Below, one piece after another: positions 26,705 to 34,822 of a stretch of 64,000 nucleotides of DNA. The position numbers and the translations under genes are program-made. The DNA is from a virus. Each line of letters opens with the position of its first letter. Positions within the stretch are counted from its first letter, which is position 1. The notes beneath the pieces were generated by a model. It did not search any database, was not told the DNA's origin, and saw nothing but the letters and a program-made list of their open reading frames with translations. Location: positions 1 to 64,000 of IMG/VR virus record IMGVR_UViG_3300017730_000006, one strand, 5' to 3'.

Positions 26705-27048
26705 AAAGGGAGTGCGCCTTCGGGGTCGTCACCACGAACAAACCCAAGAATCTTTCTCAATTCAACACTTGTTAAAGTTTCTGCATCGAAATCAGCAGGT
26801 TCTATAATACAACTTGGAACCCATGCTTTAATTTGGTGTGCCATACCTGCACCCGCTTCATCCATAGCATTTGCAAACTCTTTCGCTTGTTCGGAAGTCC
26901 ATTCTGCGGGGTCTGTTCCGAAGTGTATATGGTCACGAAATACCTTCGCTTGTTTATTCTCAATATCCAACTTCTGCAAACCACCTGCTTGACGCACTGT
27001 GATTTTCGTTCCATCGTCTAACTCAAACTCTTTTGTTAATACCGGCAT
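26686..27048 (-). CDS. Tail assembly chaperone, G part
   Basis: A 120-aa protein with the acidic, helical layout of phage tail chaperones (F-E-L-D-D-G-T-K-I-T-V-R-Q near the start, S-V-E-L-R-K-I-L-G-F near the end). It lies between the tail tube gene and the tape measure. The codons CTC-CCT-TTG near its end form the slippery heptamer CCCTTTG. A TATA-like GATATAGTATAG sits about 35-45 nt upstream, so this may start a sub-operon for tail genes. Confidence 0.78.
   Translation of the reverse strand: MPVLTKEFELDDGTKITVRQAGGLQKLDIENKQAKVFRDHIHFGTDPAEWTSEQAKEFANAMDEAGAGMAHQIKAWVPSCIIEPADFDAETLTSVELRKILGFVRGDDPEGALPLEPSQE
26704..26710 (-). other. Programmed -1 frameshift slippery site
   Basis: On the minus strand the bases read C-CCT-TTG in the G frame, a perfect X-XXY-YYZ heptamer (X=C, Y=T, Z=G). 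Slipping back one base joins the G frame to the T frame, which is open across the G stop 16 nt further on. Position, direction and neighbours match the conserved G/G-T arrangement of long-tailed phages. Confidence 0.72.
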
Positions 27049-27091
27049 CTTTTTCTCAACTCTTTTTCCTCAAGGGAATACTATACTATAT

Positions 27092-27286
27092 CTATTGGTC
27101 CTCGCGAGTAATTATACCCATGTAACCTGTTCCGTTGTGGCAAGCAACTACATTAATCGCAATTATTTCATCACTTGCCGCATATGTTCTCAATTTTGTC
27201 TGTATGACTGTGTGAATATCATCGACTGAACCATATACGATTTCTGTCGTCAATTTTGACGGAACTCCGATGGTATGAAGTGGCAA
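27092..27286 (-). CDS. Small protein between tail tube and tail chaperone genes
   Basis: A 64-aa protein of mixed strands and helices (TTEIVYGSVDDIHTVIQTKL...EIIAINVVACHNGTGYMGIITRE). The start is TTG at 27286 with GAGGTGGTTTAG just upstream, overlapping the stop of the tube gene. Its place in the tail module suggests a structural or assembly role. No family recognised. Confidence 0.6.
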   Translation of the reverse strand: MPLHTIGVPSKLTTEIVYGSVDDIHTVIQTKLRTYAASDEIIAINVVACHNGTGYMGIITREDQ

Positions 27287-27296
27287 CTAAACCACC

Positions 27297-28289
27297 TCAA
27301 TACGCGCCCGATGTTGTATTTCTCATTACAATATCCATCATCTTTGAATCATCCGGTGAATAAAGTGCAACGAAATTGACTGACATTGTGTTGGTATCTC
27401 GACCACTGACATTTGCATCTGCGGCTTCAAATCTAATCTTGTAAAAGTTGAATGTTAGAAGGTCTGCGGTTGCGTCGTCACCGAATTGAACCTTCAACTC
27501 AATTCCGCTACCGGACAACTCAAGACCGTCTGCGGTAGTCAATTGTGTGTATGTTGGTTCGCTTTCAACTGCGGAATGGACTACCTTGTTAAACTCGATT
27601 GTTCCACTGATTTCTCTTCGTTGTGCCGGTGGTGCAACAGTGTAAGTAGTGCTACCGAGAGCGCAAGCGTTTTCATCGTCACGATTTAGATTAATGTCAA
27701 AACTAATTGACTTGACTAAAGATGTAGCGGTTGAGTCTGCGTTAAAGAATACCTTAGCGTTAGAGAAGTAAAGTGCCGGTAGTGCATCGGGGAATGTTGG
27801 GTTTGTTGTTCCAGCATTCGCAATTGCGCCAATATCTTCTGAACGACCCATCATACTAAATCCGACTGTTGCGTATTCGTTTAGGCTCGCTGATACAGAC
27901 ATTGAATCGACTACTTGACCCTTGTAAAGATGTTCCTTATCTTCACGGCTTACAAGTAGTGTGTAACTAGCAAGTGTTCCCGCTTCTGTAAAGGTGTGTG
28001 GATAAAGACCGCCCGAAATAGAACCTACTGTGTCCGTTCCCATCATACCCATAATTAGGTTTCCTGTGAAATCATCATTGAGCATAGCCATGTTGATGTC
28101 ACCGGAGGAATACTCTTTGCCGGTTACGGTCTTTGCCGCACCATATCTGCTCATATCATCCCTTGTTAGAATGTCATATTGATGTCTGATAGACTCATCA
28201 TCGACTTCACCAAACTTGTATGAACCGGATGGTGTGCCATAGGCTGACTCTTTTTTGATTGCGACATATCGGTTGTCAAATGTTCCCAT
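27297..28289 (-). CDS. Major tail tube protein
   Basis: A 330-aa protein opening with Y-V-A-I-K-K-E-S-A-Y-G-T-P-S, the start typical of siphovirus tail tube proteins, and rich in beta strands with Gly and Thr turns throughout. S-V-S-A-S-L-N-E-Y-A-T-V-G-F-S-M-M-G and I-S-G-T-I-E-F-N-K fit the tube fold. It lies between tail terminator-like and tail chaperone genes, the conserved place of the tube gene. AAGGTGATTTT precedes the ATG. It would polymerise around the tape measure. Confidence 0.88.
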   Translation of the reverse strand: MGTFDNRYVAIKKESAYGTPSGSYKFGEVDDESIRHQYDILTRDDMSRYGAAKTVTGKEYSSGDINMAMLNDDFTGNLIMGMMGTDTVGSISGGLYPHTFTEAGTLASYTLLVSREDKEHLYKGQVVDSMSVSASLNEYATVGFSMMGRSEDIGAIANAGTTNPTFPDALPALYFSNAKVFFNADSTATSLVKSISFDINLNRDDENACALGSTTYTVAPPAQRREISGTIEFNKVVHSAVESEPTYTQLTTADGLELSGSGIELKVQFGDDATADLLTFNFYKIRFEAADANVSGRDTNTMSVNFVALYSPDDSKMMDIVMRNTTSGAY

Positions 28290-28339
28290 AAAATCACCTT
28301 GCTATGATTAAGCGATATTAGGGTTGATACTTAATACTT

Positions 28340-29410
28340 TCATCTGCGACGCATATTTATTCGTCTTAGATATGTAAATGTTAGCATATGTGTGCAAACT
28401 ACATCATCATCGTCAAACTTATGAGCCAATTCTAAAGAGTAGTTGTTTAGGCTGTCGGTAGTACCCAAAAGACCTGTTTTTGTATAAATCTCATCAAAGA
28501 CCTCTCCGGCTATGTTTAAGCATAATCTATACGCGTTTTCGTAGTTAGTGCCTCTTGTAGTGATATACACAATAACTTCGTATTCTTGGTCTATTCTGCC
28601 ACCACCAAGAGCCGCAAACTCCGGTGAATTGATACCACGAAGCATAACATGGATAACGGGAGGGGTAAGTCTTGTAAGCATAGAGCGCGATACATCGAAC
28701 CCATACTTGATTGCGGATTCATCCATGTGTGATTTGAGATACATTCGCTTACTATTCTTTAACTGATTGACAATAGACATACCCATGCGAAGTAGTGTGT
28801 CTGTGGCGAAATCAGAAGGCATTAATTCATCGGGAGTAAATGCACCATGTTTTGATACATACACTGAACCCCACTTTACATTACCGCTATTATTACCAAA
28901 GGAAATAGTATCTGATGAACCGGATGCACCCGTAACCGATAGGTAGTGTGTTGAACCATCATCATCCTCCATAATCTCTCTCATATACAGTCGGGCATTA
29001 CCGCTACTGTCAAGAGTTAATCTTAGGACTAAAGGAACGGGTTCTTCGTCTGCCATAGCAATATCTAATTCGGGAGAAGTAACTGTTGACGCACCGACTA
29101 ACTTTACCTTTTTTGAAGTGCCGTCTGCCTTAACTTCGACTTTGTGTGTGCCGTTATCAAGACTCATTAGGACTTCGTTGTTATTCGGTGCAGTAGTATA
29201 ATACAATACCGCTAAAAGTGTTAAGTCATTCTCCGTTGGTGTAATGTTGTATCTTGCGTCTGTGACTTGCCAATAGTCACCGCTTGCAGTTGCACCACTA
29301 CCTGTTATGGCAAATGCTTCATTATTGCTTTCACCTGCTACCGAAGGACTTGTCGGGTTTTCACCATTTAGTCTTGTAGTCCAAAATTGAGAAGTAGTTG
29401 CTATCGCCAT
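28340..29410 (-). CDS. Tail completion protein with lectin-like N-terminal domain
   Basis: A 356-aa protein of two parts. Residues 40-190 look like a LamG/concanavalin domain (L-V-L-R-L-T-L-D-S-S-G-N-A-R-L-Y-M-R, then V-S-K-H-G-A-F-T-P-D-E-L). Residues 220-355 look like a tail terminator (H-V-M-L-R-G-I, Y-E-V-I-V-Y-I-T-T-R-G-T-N-Y-E-N-A-Y-R-L, ending H-M-L-T-F-T-Y-L-R-R-I). Tail terminators cap the tube and join it to the head. The lectin fold would decorate the neck. ATG at 29410 is preferred to TTG at 29413, with GAGGTGAT upstream. Confidence 0.6.
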   Translation of the reverse strand: MAIATTSQFWTTRLNGENPTSPSVAGESNNEAFAITGSGATASGDYWQVTDARYNITPTENDLTLLAVLYYTTAPNNNEVLMSLDNGTHKVEVKADGTSKKVKLVGASTVTSPELDIAMADEEPVPLVLRLTLDSSGNARLYMREIMEDDDGSTHYLSVTGASGSSDTISFGNNSGNVKWGSVYVSKHGAFTPDELMPSDFATDTLLRMGMSIVNQLKNSKRMYLKSHMDESAIKYGFDVSRSMLTRLTPPVIHVMLRGINSPEFAALGGGRIDQEYEVIVYITTRGTNYENAYRLCLNIAGEVFDEIYTKTGLLGTTDSLNNYSLELAHKFDDDDVVCTHMLTFTYLRRINMRRR

Positions 29411-29970
29411 CAAATCACCTCTTGAAACTCCCTGTCTATGTGTCTTTTTACGGTTCGTTCAGAAATCATTCCAAAGATTCTTTCTGCTTCATCTATGAAT
29501 CTTGTTCCGACTAAACCATAGTGATAACCTTGACCGTCAAACGAAGGCATCCAACCGTAGCGCATATTGGATTCACGATAAACAGGGCGACCTTTTATTG
29601 CCGCATCACTTTTCCACTTAAAATAACCTGCGGGTGTGCCTTCGTTATACATTATTGCAAGATTCCATGATGCGCCGTTATCATCGGGGCTTGTTTCAAT
29701 ACCTGCACCGATTTCTCCATCACCACGACCACCACGACTACCAAATCTTGCTTCGACTGTATCTCTCTTAATTTCTATTTCTCTATCTAAAGAGTTACCA
29801 ACCATTTGTGATGCTTGATTTCTAAAGTGTTTGTTGATGTGGTTTTTTGTTCGCTCTTTGACTCTTGACATAGTTTCACTAAAACCACGCCTAATAGCAC
29901 GAAGCATTCTATCGTTTGCTTTACGCAACGATATGTCTAACTCGCTTGTGTCAAATGTTACTGATACCAT
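29410..29970 (-). CDS. Neck / head-tail joining protein (HK97 gp10-like)
   Basis: A 186-aa protein starting with a V-T-F-D-T-S-E-L-D strand, a long basic helix (R-K-A-N-D-R-M-L-R-A-I-R-R-G-F-S-E-T-M) and T-K-N-H-I-N-K-H-F, as in the HK97 gp10 family of tail completion proteins. G-T-R-F-I-D-E-A-E-R-I near the end fits too. It lies between connector and terminator genes. ATG at 29970 overlaps the previous stop; an extra Met codon from TTG at 29973 is unlikely. Confidence 0.72.
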   Translation of the reverse strand: MVSVTFDTSELDISLRKANDRMLRAIRRGFSETMSRVKERTKNHINKHFRNQASQMVGNSLDREIEIKRDTVEARFGSRGGRGDGEIGAGIETSPDDNGASWNLAIMYNEGTPAGYFKWKSDAAIKGRPVYRESNMRYGWMPSFDGQGYHYGLVGTRFIDEAERIFGMISERTVKRHIDREFQEVI

Positions 29971-30506
29971 CAATCAACACTTCCCAAATGAGCAAGACGC
30001 ATTAAGTTTCTATTTCCTCTTTCTCTAAGTGCGCTACTCCTAAGAGAGCCTTCGGTTGTTGTTGTTTGGAACATAGATTCATCTTCAAGATAATATGCGG
30101 CGGCTATATCGCCGCAAATCTCACGGAGAACATGCGCCATTTCTCCTTCTTGTACTGTTACATTGTCTGCATGGTCAAAGGAAACTCCTGTGACCCCTGT
30201 AAGAGTGTGTGTGGATTTGCCAGCCCATGCGAATGAATCTCCGTCAATGTTACCGTTACCTGCATTCGCAAAATCTGTTCCACTTGTTAAGACAACGCTT
30301 GTAGCACCAGCGACTACTGCACCGTCTAATGTGGTTTCACCGATTTCACGACTTGGTGTATCGCGACCATAATCTTTGAAGATTTGGTCTATGTCTATTG
30401 TAGCCCTGCGAATTGCACTTGTTAGTTTTGTGTTTGCTCTTGTGCGCTGTGCGCTATCAAGACCAAGACGAGAACCAACATCAGCAACGCTACAATAATA
30501 AACCAT
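29970..30506 (-). CDS. Head-tail connector (adaptor) protein
   Basis: A 178-aa protein with Y-C-S-V-A-D-V-G-S-R-L-G-L-D and a following helix pair (L-T-S-A-I-R-R-A-T-I-D-I-D-Q), then a beta insert of about 60 residues, then L-R-E-I-C-G-D-I-A-A-A-Y-Y-L-E-D. The helical halves match gp6/gp15-type adaptors that bind the portal. The insert is extra and could form a neck decoration. Confidence 0.75.
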   Translation of the reverse strand: MVYYCSVADVGSRLGLDSAQRTRANTKLTSAIRRATIDIDQIFKDYGRDTPSREIGETTLDGAVVAGATSVVLTSGTDFANAGNGNIDGDSFAWAGKSTHTLTGVTGVSFDHADNVTVQEGEMAHVLREICGDIAAAYYLEDESMFQTTTTEGSLRSSALRERGNRNLMRLAHLGSVD

Positions 30507-30507
30507 A

Positions 30508-30669
30508 TTACATCAACCCGCCAACATCAATTCCAAGAGAAGCAACCATAGCAAAGAAAGCATATTTCAAATACTTAGCCATTACAGACAATTCAAAAAC
30601 TGCTTGTTCAAGCAATCTTACCCTTTCATCAAGGGATTCAAATTGTTCTTCGCTAACCATTTGACTCAT
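30508..30669 (-). CDS. Small coiled-coil and hydrophobic helix protein (53 aa)
   Basis: Starts at 30669 with an ATGA overlap of the upstream gene. An N-terminal heptad helix (F-E-S-L-D-E-R-V-R-L-L-E-Q-A-V) is followed by a hydrophobic run A-F-F-A-M-V-A-S-L-G-I. It could be a membrane-anchored small protein (hemolysin XhlA or holin-like layout) or a structural peptide. Confidence 0.6.
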   Translation of the reverse strand: MSQMVSEEQFESLDERVRLLEQAVFELSVMAKYLKYAFFAMVASLGIDVGGLM

Positions 30670-30860
30670 TCCTTCTTAACCATTTCTTTTGCATCGTCGG
30701 CTAAGTCGGTGACTTCTTCAATAATCTCTTCGATTTCATCAAGAGTTATTTTTCCATCTGCCATAACTCTCTTGTAAAGAGCAAGACCTTTCTCTCCGAC
30801 ATAAGCCGCTACCATACCGTATAATACTACTGCATCAATATCCATTTGATTCACCTTCAT
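30666..30860 (-). CDS. Small acidic helical protein, unknown
   Basis: A 64-aa protein: a mildly hydrophobic helix (A-V-V-L-Y-G-M-V-A-A-Y-V) then an EF-like acidic stretch (G-K-I-T-L-D-E-I-E-E-I-I-E-E-V). It overlaps both neighbours by 4 nt in a chain of small genes. This pattern resembles phage proteins often noted as holin-associated, but no firm family. Confidence 0.62.
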   Translation of the reverse strand: MKVNQMDIDAVVLYGMVAAYVGEKGLALYKRVMADGKITLDEIEEIIEEVTDLADDAKEMVKKE

Positions 30861-31018
30861 TCTCTATATAGGATTTCTTTAACTGCCGAAAAAGGTAACA
30901 CCGTAAACGGACGCGATTCGCCCACCCTATAAATCTTGTAGCCGTGGTCTGTCTTTTCAATGTTCACATTGGTATAACATCTTTCCGGTGGTTGATAAAC
31001 TATTTTTCCCTTACGCAT
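30857..31018 (-). CDS. Small protein, unknown (53 aa)
   Basis: ATG with CAGGTGAAAAAA upstream, ending in an ATGA overlap with the next gene. Composition is basic with strands (K-I-V-Y-Q, Y-K-I-Y-R-V, P-F-T-V-L-P). One Cys. Tight overlaps with neighbours on both sides support expression. Confidence 0.55.
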   Translation of the reverse strand: MRKGKIVYQPPERCYTNVNIEKTDHGYKIYRVGESRPFTVLPFSAVKEILYRE

Positions 31019-31121
31019 TTTTTTCACCTGTAATCAAGTCTTTTTTTTGTTTCTTTTCCGCTAAATCTAATTGCTTAGACTTTGCATCAAACCATGTATC
31101 TAGTAAATTGCATCTTGTCAC
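31011..31121 (-). CDS. Very small basic protein (36 aa)
   Basis: GTG start at 31121 with GAGGTGCTTAAA upstream, ending 8 nt inside the next gene. Lys-rich helix (A-E-K-K-Q-K-K-D). Included because of the ribosome site and the overlap pattern; function unknown. Confidence 0.45.
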   Translation of the reverse strand: MTRCNLLDTWFDAKSKQLDLAEKKQKKDLITGEKNA

Positions 31122-31122
31122 T

Positions 31123-31290
31123 TTAAGCACCTCTTAGTGATTCTATGTGTTCAGCAGTAGGACATGAACATATGTCCGTAGGCCATAAATCTAATCTTAG
31201 GTAATCTTCTTCACCGTCATTGTGTAATACATGACCGTTCTTGAGAACTTCACGGTAGTTTTCCAATAATACTTCGTAATAACTCTTCAT
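31123..31290 (-). CDS. Small acidic protein with CxC motif (55 aa)
   Basis: ATG overlaps the stop of the tail fibre gene (ATGA). The sequence M-K-S-Y-Y-E-V-L-L-E-N-Y-R is helical, followed by an acidic turn and I-C-S-C-P near the end. Unknown function; probably co-translated with the fibre gene and possibly a fibre assembly helper. Confidence 0.55.
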   Translation of the reverse strand: MKSYYEVLLENYREVLKNGHVLHNDGEEDYLRLDLWPTDICSCPTAEHIESLRGA

Positions 31291-33455
31291 GCTAACTTCA
31301 CCATAATAATTGCGTTTGCGGGATTTCCACCGCCATTTTTTATTCTATACTTTGTCCCGCTTGCGGCATGGTCAACTACTTTATGCTTTATCTGTAAAGT
31401 ATCACCATCTGCAAGAGTAATAATTGAAGTGCAATCAAAGTGGTCGTCAACCCAAAAACCATTTTTTTGTATTCTGCCAAAACCTTCCATAGTTGAACCA
31501 TGATACATAATTATCTGAATTGTGTATTTGTTACCACTTGTTTCTGCAATAGAAGTGCCGGTTGTTGAATCTCCAAAGTGCAATCTTGCATATACAAGAT
31601 AAGTGCCAGCAGTTGAAGCAGTAGCAGTAAATGTACCACTACTAAAACCTGTTAGTGTTCCGGTTCTTGTAAATCCGCTTGAATCATCAACAGCAAGCGT
31701 ATTGTCAGTCGCTTCGGCTAACCCATCAACCGCACTTGTCAATTCCCATCTGCCATATACAGAAGTAGCATCACCCGTTAAGTAACCTGCGTCATTAGCA
31801 AAAGAACTAACAGCACCACCAGCCGGAACAAAGTTGGCTATGGCCGGTGGCTCTAAAAAACCCAAATCATTAGCCAAAGCACTTACGGGGTCGCCAGCCT
31901 GTAATGCAGAAGCGGCCAAAGAGCCTTGAGCCGCAGTAGCAAAGTCTGAAAATGTGCAATTTTTGAGATTGTCGCTATCGTTTGCGTCAAGCATTAGAAT
32001 CTTGTCTGCCGCCGCAGGGGTAACTTCTGTGGTTGTTGCACCATTAAGTGCGGCTTTGACATTTGCTTCGTTTGTAACATCTGCACCGGCTTCTGCATTT
32101 CCTAAGAATGTTAATACTTGCGCCTGTGTTAATTCTTCTGAATCACCACTACTACCTGTTACTCTTCCAAGTATTCTGCTTGTGGCTACATTTGACACAA
32201 CATCAACCGTTCCTCCACCTCCACCTCCACCGGCTATTGAAGAACCGCTTGTTATCTGCACATCATCCCCATCTTCATTTGTAAAGTATAATTCGTTAGG
32301 AGAGCCTGTTTTAACCCACAAAAGACCCTTTCCGCCTACTGTGGTGTGTCCGGTAGCCGCTACACTTCCCTTTTCATCAATTACTAATCCTGTTGGGTCA
32401 ATAAGACCGCCAACATCTAATTTACCCGTAATGTTAAAATTACCTGCTATCTTAGGCATAGGGCCGGAGGCATGTCGAGGACTACGATACACACCTTGAG
32501 ATATTTGGCTGAAAGACCATGAGCCTCTTATCTTGGGCGCATTAACTAAGCGTATGTCTGCACCTTGAGCCGTTAGTCCTGTTGGCCCTTTGAGCATTAC
32601 ACCGTCACCGATTTCTAATTCCTCTAAACTAACATAGTTATTATCATTGAATAGGATTTTGTGACCGGCAGTATCAGCATTAAGAATTACTTTTCTCATA
32701 TAACTAACAAATGCACTTGGGGTTGTTGATGGACTTTGACCATAGCCTGTTGCACCTGTAATGGGAAGATAAATACCACTAGATGTAGCCTTAAACTCGC
32801 ATGTAGCCGCACCTGCGTTAAACAAATCGTCACTGTAAGTAAATGTCCCAAAGTCAAAGTGTTTGAGCCTGTCGTTATCAACAAGGTTGCCCGTTGGTTG
32901 GAATGTAATACCGTCATCGGCAGTAAAGGCAGTAAAGGTAGTTTTACCGCTTGTACCTGTCGGTGCAACATAGTTAGGTGCAAAAGAGCCTGTTTTCAAT
33001 ACGGTTGTTTGGTGGTCGCCATCATCAAACTTTGTAACTACTGAACCACCATACATATTAAGAGTAATAGTGCCACTCCAATTACCACCATCAGCCATCA
33101 TCAAAAATCTATTAGCAAAAGATTTGTAACTACCGTATTCTGACCCACTACCGCCTTGTCTAAAATCTATGGTTGATGCGGTTCCGGCTTTAATCCCATC
33201 TGCTTTAGCAAGATATACACCTTTAGTAACGGGAACAGTTTGTAATCTTACTGAACTTCCATAAGTGCTTTCAACTATTATTTCCCCTATTGTAATAGAA
33301 GAACCTGTGGTTAAATCAAAGTAACATTCTCGGTTATTTGCTTTGTCGTTGAATACTGCAACATCACCTGCACCGGGAACACCGCTTGGAGTCCAATTAC
33401 CCGCTACATTGAAAAGATTAGCGGAACCGTCGCCTAACCATTCTTTTGTTGCCAT
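31287..33455 (-). CDS. Tail fibre / receptor-binding protein
   Basis: A 722-aa Gly/Thr/Ser/Ala-rich protein. The N-terminal half repeats beta-helix-like strands, a polyglycine hinge (S-I-A-G-G-G-G-G-G-G) sits near residue 415, the fibre-type repeat A-N-D-x-G-(F/Y)-L occurs twice (about 540 and 570), and the C-terminal 130 residues look like a C1q/TNF-type trimer knob (T-Y-L-V-Y-A-R-L-H-F). It is encoded among head completion genes, not beside the hub, so it may instead be a head fibre. Either way it probably binds the host surface. Confidence 0.7.
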   Translation of the reverse strand: MATKEWLGDGSANLFNVAGNWTPSGVPGAGDVAVFNDKANNRECYFDLTTGSSITIGEIIVESTYGSSVRLQTVPVTKGVYLAKADGIKAGTASTIDFRQGGSGSEYGSYKSFANRFLMMADGGNWSGTITLNMYGGSVVTKFDDGDHQTTVLKTGSFAPNYVAPTGTSGKTTFTAFTADDGITFQPTGNLVDNDRLKHFDFGTFTYSDDLFNAGAATCEFKATSSGIYLPITGATGYGQSPSTTPSAFVSYMRKVILNADTAGHKILFNDNNYVSLEELEIGDGVMLKGPTGLTAQGADIRLVNAPKIRGSWSFSQISQGVYRSPRHASGPMPKIAGNFNITGKLDVGGLIDPTGLVIDEKGSVAATGHTTVGGKGLLWVKTGSPNELYFTNEDGDDVQITSGSSIAGGGGGGGTVDVVSNVATSRILGRVTGSSGDSEELTQAQVLTFLGNAEAGADVTNEANVKAALNGATTTEVTPAAADKILMLDANDSDNLKNCTFSDFATAAQGSLAASALQAGDPVSALANDLGFLEPPAIANFVPAGGAVSSFANDAGYLTGDATSVYGRWELTSAVDGLAEATDNTLAVDDSSGFTRTGTLTGFSSGTFTATASTAGTYLVYARLHFGDSTTGTSIAETSGNKYTIQIIMYHGSTMEGFGRIQKNGFWVDDHFDCTSIITLADGDTLQIKHKVVDHAASGTKYRIKNGGGNPANAIIMVKLA

Positions 33456-33457
33456 AC

Positions 33458-33850
33458 CTACTCACTCACTTTAGTTTTAGTGACTTTGCCTTGATAGACA
33501 GTACCACCTTTTTCACTAATGAGAGCAAGCATATCCTGTGCTTGTTTTTCAATTTGTCTTAATTGGGTTGATAACCTAATGTCGTTTGCTCTTCTCTCAT
33601 TCTCATTGACATAACTTGGAATAGTATCAATCATAACTCGCAGACAATCTGCGGCAACCAAAAACTTGATTGCTGACTCTTTTTGTGCAGTAGTTACTGC
33701 GTTTGCCGAATCTGCGGCAAGTAAGTGTGTCCCTCTTGTCTTTTTGTTTACTTCTTCTGTGCGAATAGTAATGTATTCACTAATAGTCCCTTCATTCAAA
33801 CCTCTTGGTCTGTTGAGAAGGTCACGGATATTAGCGGTAGTTACTGCCAT
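33458..33850 (-). CDS. Small head-module protein (helical)
   Basis: A 130-aa helical protein with I-R-D-L-L-N-R-P near the start and a long helix ending in Q-A-Q-D-M-L. It overlaps the next upstream gene by one base. Its place between the fibre and capsid genes suggests a head completion or connector-type role, not proven by motif. Confidence 0.6.
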   Translation of the reverse strand: MAVTTANIRDLLNRPRGLNEGTISEYITIRTEEVNKKTRGTHLLAADSANAVTTAQKESAIKFLVAADCLRVMIDTIPSYVNENERRANDIRLSTQLRQIEKQAQDMLALISEKGGTVYQGKVTKTKVSE

Positions 33851-34200
33851 TACTCTTCCTCATTTATGCTCATTCCCCATCTGTCGTTATAATCTTTCGG
33901 GACATCAAGGAATGTTGCGTCTTTAGGAATGTTTGGTGAGCGACCCATAACAAAAACTAATTTAGATTCGATAATATCCTTAGCCATTTTGCTATCGGGC
34001 AACCAATAAGTATCTTTTGTTTCTAAAAGAGTTACGGGGTGATTAGGTTTTCGTGAAACGGGTTTACCTAAACGGACAATCCAACCAAGATGAGAAAACC
34101 AATTCTCATTTCTGTGTTGTAATTCAACAACAGTTTGTTTTTCCGGTAAAGGTATTTTCTTTTTCTTTAATGCTACAACTAACTTAGACTTTTGACTCAT
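33850..34200 (-). CDS. Small basic head-module protein, unknown
   Basis: A 116-aa protein with a Lys-rich start (L-K-K-K-K-I-P-L-P-E-K) and strands L-G-W-I-V-R-L and L-L-E-T-K-D-T-Y-W-L-P. It overlaps neighbours at both ends. No family recognised. Confidence 0.6.
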   Translation of the reverse strand: MSQKSKLVVALKKKKIPLPEKQTVVELQHRNENWFSHLGWIVRLGKPVSRKPNHPVTLLETKDTYWLPDSKMAKDIIESKLVFVMGRSPNIPKDATFLDVPKDYNDRWGMSINEEE

Positions 34201-34331
34201 TCTTTAACTTCCTTTTTGGTAGTTTTCTTAGGCTTCTTTGCTTTAGTAGCCTTCTTTGGGGGAATGACATCGTAGTTACCGTCTTTTCTAAGACGATAGA
34301 TTGTACCATCGGGTTCAGTCCACTCATCCAT
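34197..34331 (-). CDS. Small protein with Lys-rich tail (44 aa)
   Basis: ATG at 34331 with GAGGTGTGTTAA upstream. A short W-T-E-P-D-G-T-I-Y-R-L-R-K-D-G-N-Y motif, seen in many phage virion genes, precedes a K-K-A-T-K-A-K-K-P-K-K tail. It may bind DNA or the capsid. Stop overlaps the next ATG. Confidence 0.58.
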   Translation of the reverse strand: MDEWTEPDGTIYRLRKDGNYDVIPPKKATKAKKPKKTTKKEVKE

Positions 34332-34341
34332 TTAACACACC

Positions 34342-34812
34342 TCAAACAATTGTTTCTTGGTATGTGATATAGATGTTAGCCGCACCAGCAGTTAGAGCCG
34401 CACCACCAATGGTGAAAAGAAGATTCTTAGCCGCATTAAGTTTTGTACCTTTAGAGCAAAACTCCCATCCAGCAGTAGCCGCAACCATAGCACCATTATC
34501 GAATGCAGTAGCCGCAATAACTGAATCTGCAACTCCTGTGTGTCCTATTGCAATTGTAGCGGAACCGCTTGAAGCAAATGGGACTTCAACATCAATAAAC
34601 CAAGCCTTTAGGATTGCGCCCGCAGGTAATTGTTGTGCGGCAACACCATCGGCAGTTAGAGTTTTAGCCGCAGTATCTCCGCCATCTTGGTCATATTGAT
34701 AAACAAACTTTAGAGTTTTCTCGATAGTGTTTGCAGTTTTAACATCTGTAACTGAATCTGCTTTAAGCATCTTCGTTGTTACGAAGTCGTTAAACTTTTT
34801 ATTTTGTGCCAA
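34342..34812 (-). CDS. Capsid-associated beta protein (decoration-like)
   Basis: A 156-aa protein next to the major capsid gene. The second half alternates strands with Ala/Gly-rich turns (S-G-S-A-T-I-A-I-G-H-T-G-V, A-N-I-Y-I-T-Y-Q-E-T-I-V). Gene position suggests a decoration or minor head protein. GAGGTGATTTA lies before the ATG. Confidence 0.6.
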   Translation of the reverse strand: MAQNKKFNDFVTTKMLKADSVTDVKTANTIEKTLKFVYQYDQDGGDTAAKTLTADGVAAQQLPAGAILKAWFIDVEVPFASSGSATIAIGHTGVADSVIAATAFDNGAMVAATAGWEFCSKGTKLNAAKNLLFTIGGAALTAGAANIYITYQETIV

Positions 34813-34822
34813 CTAAATCACC

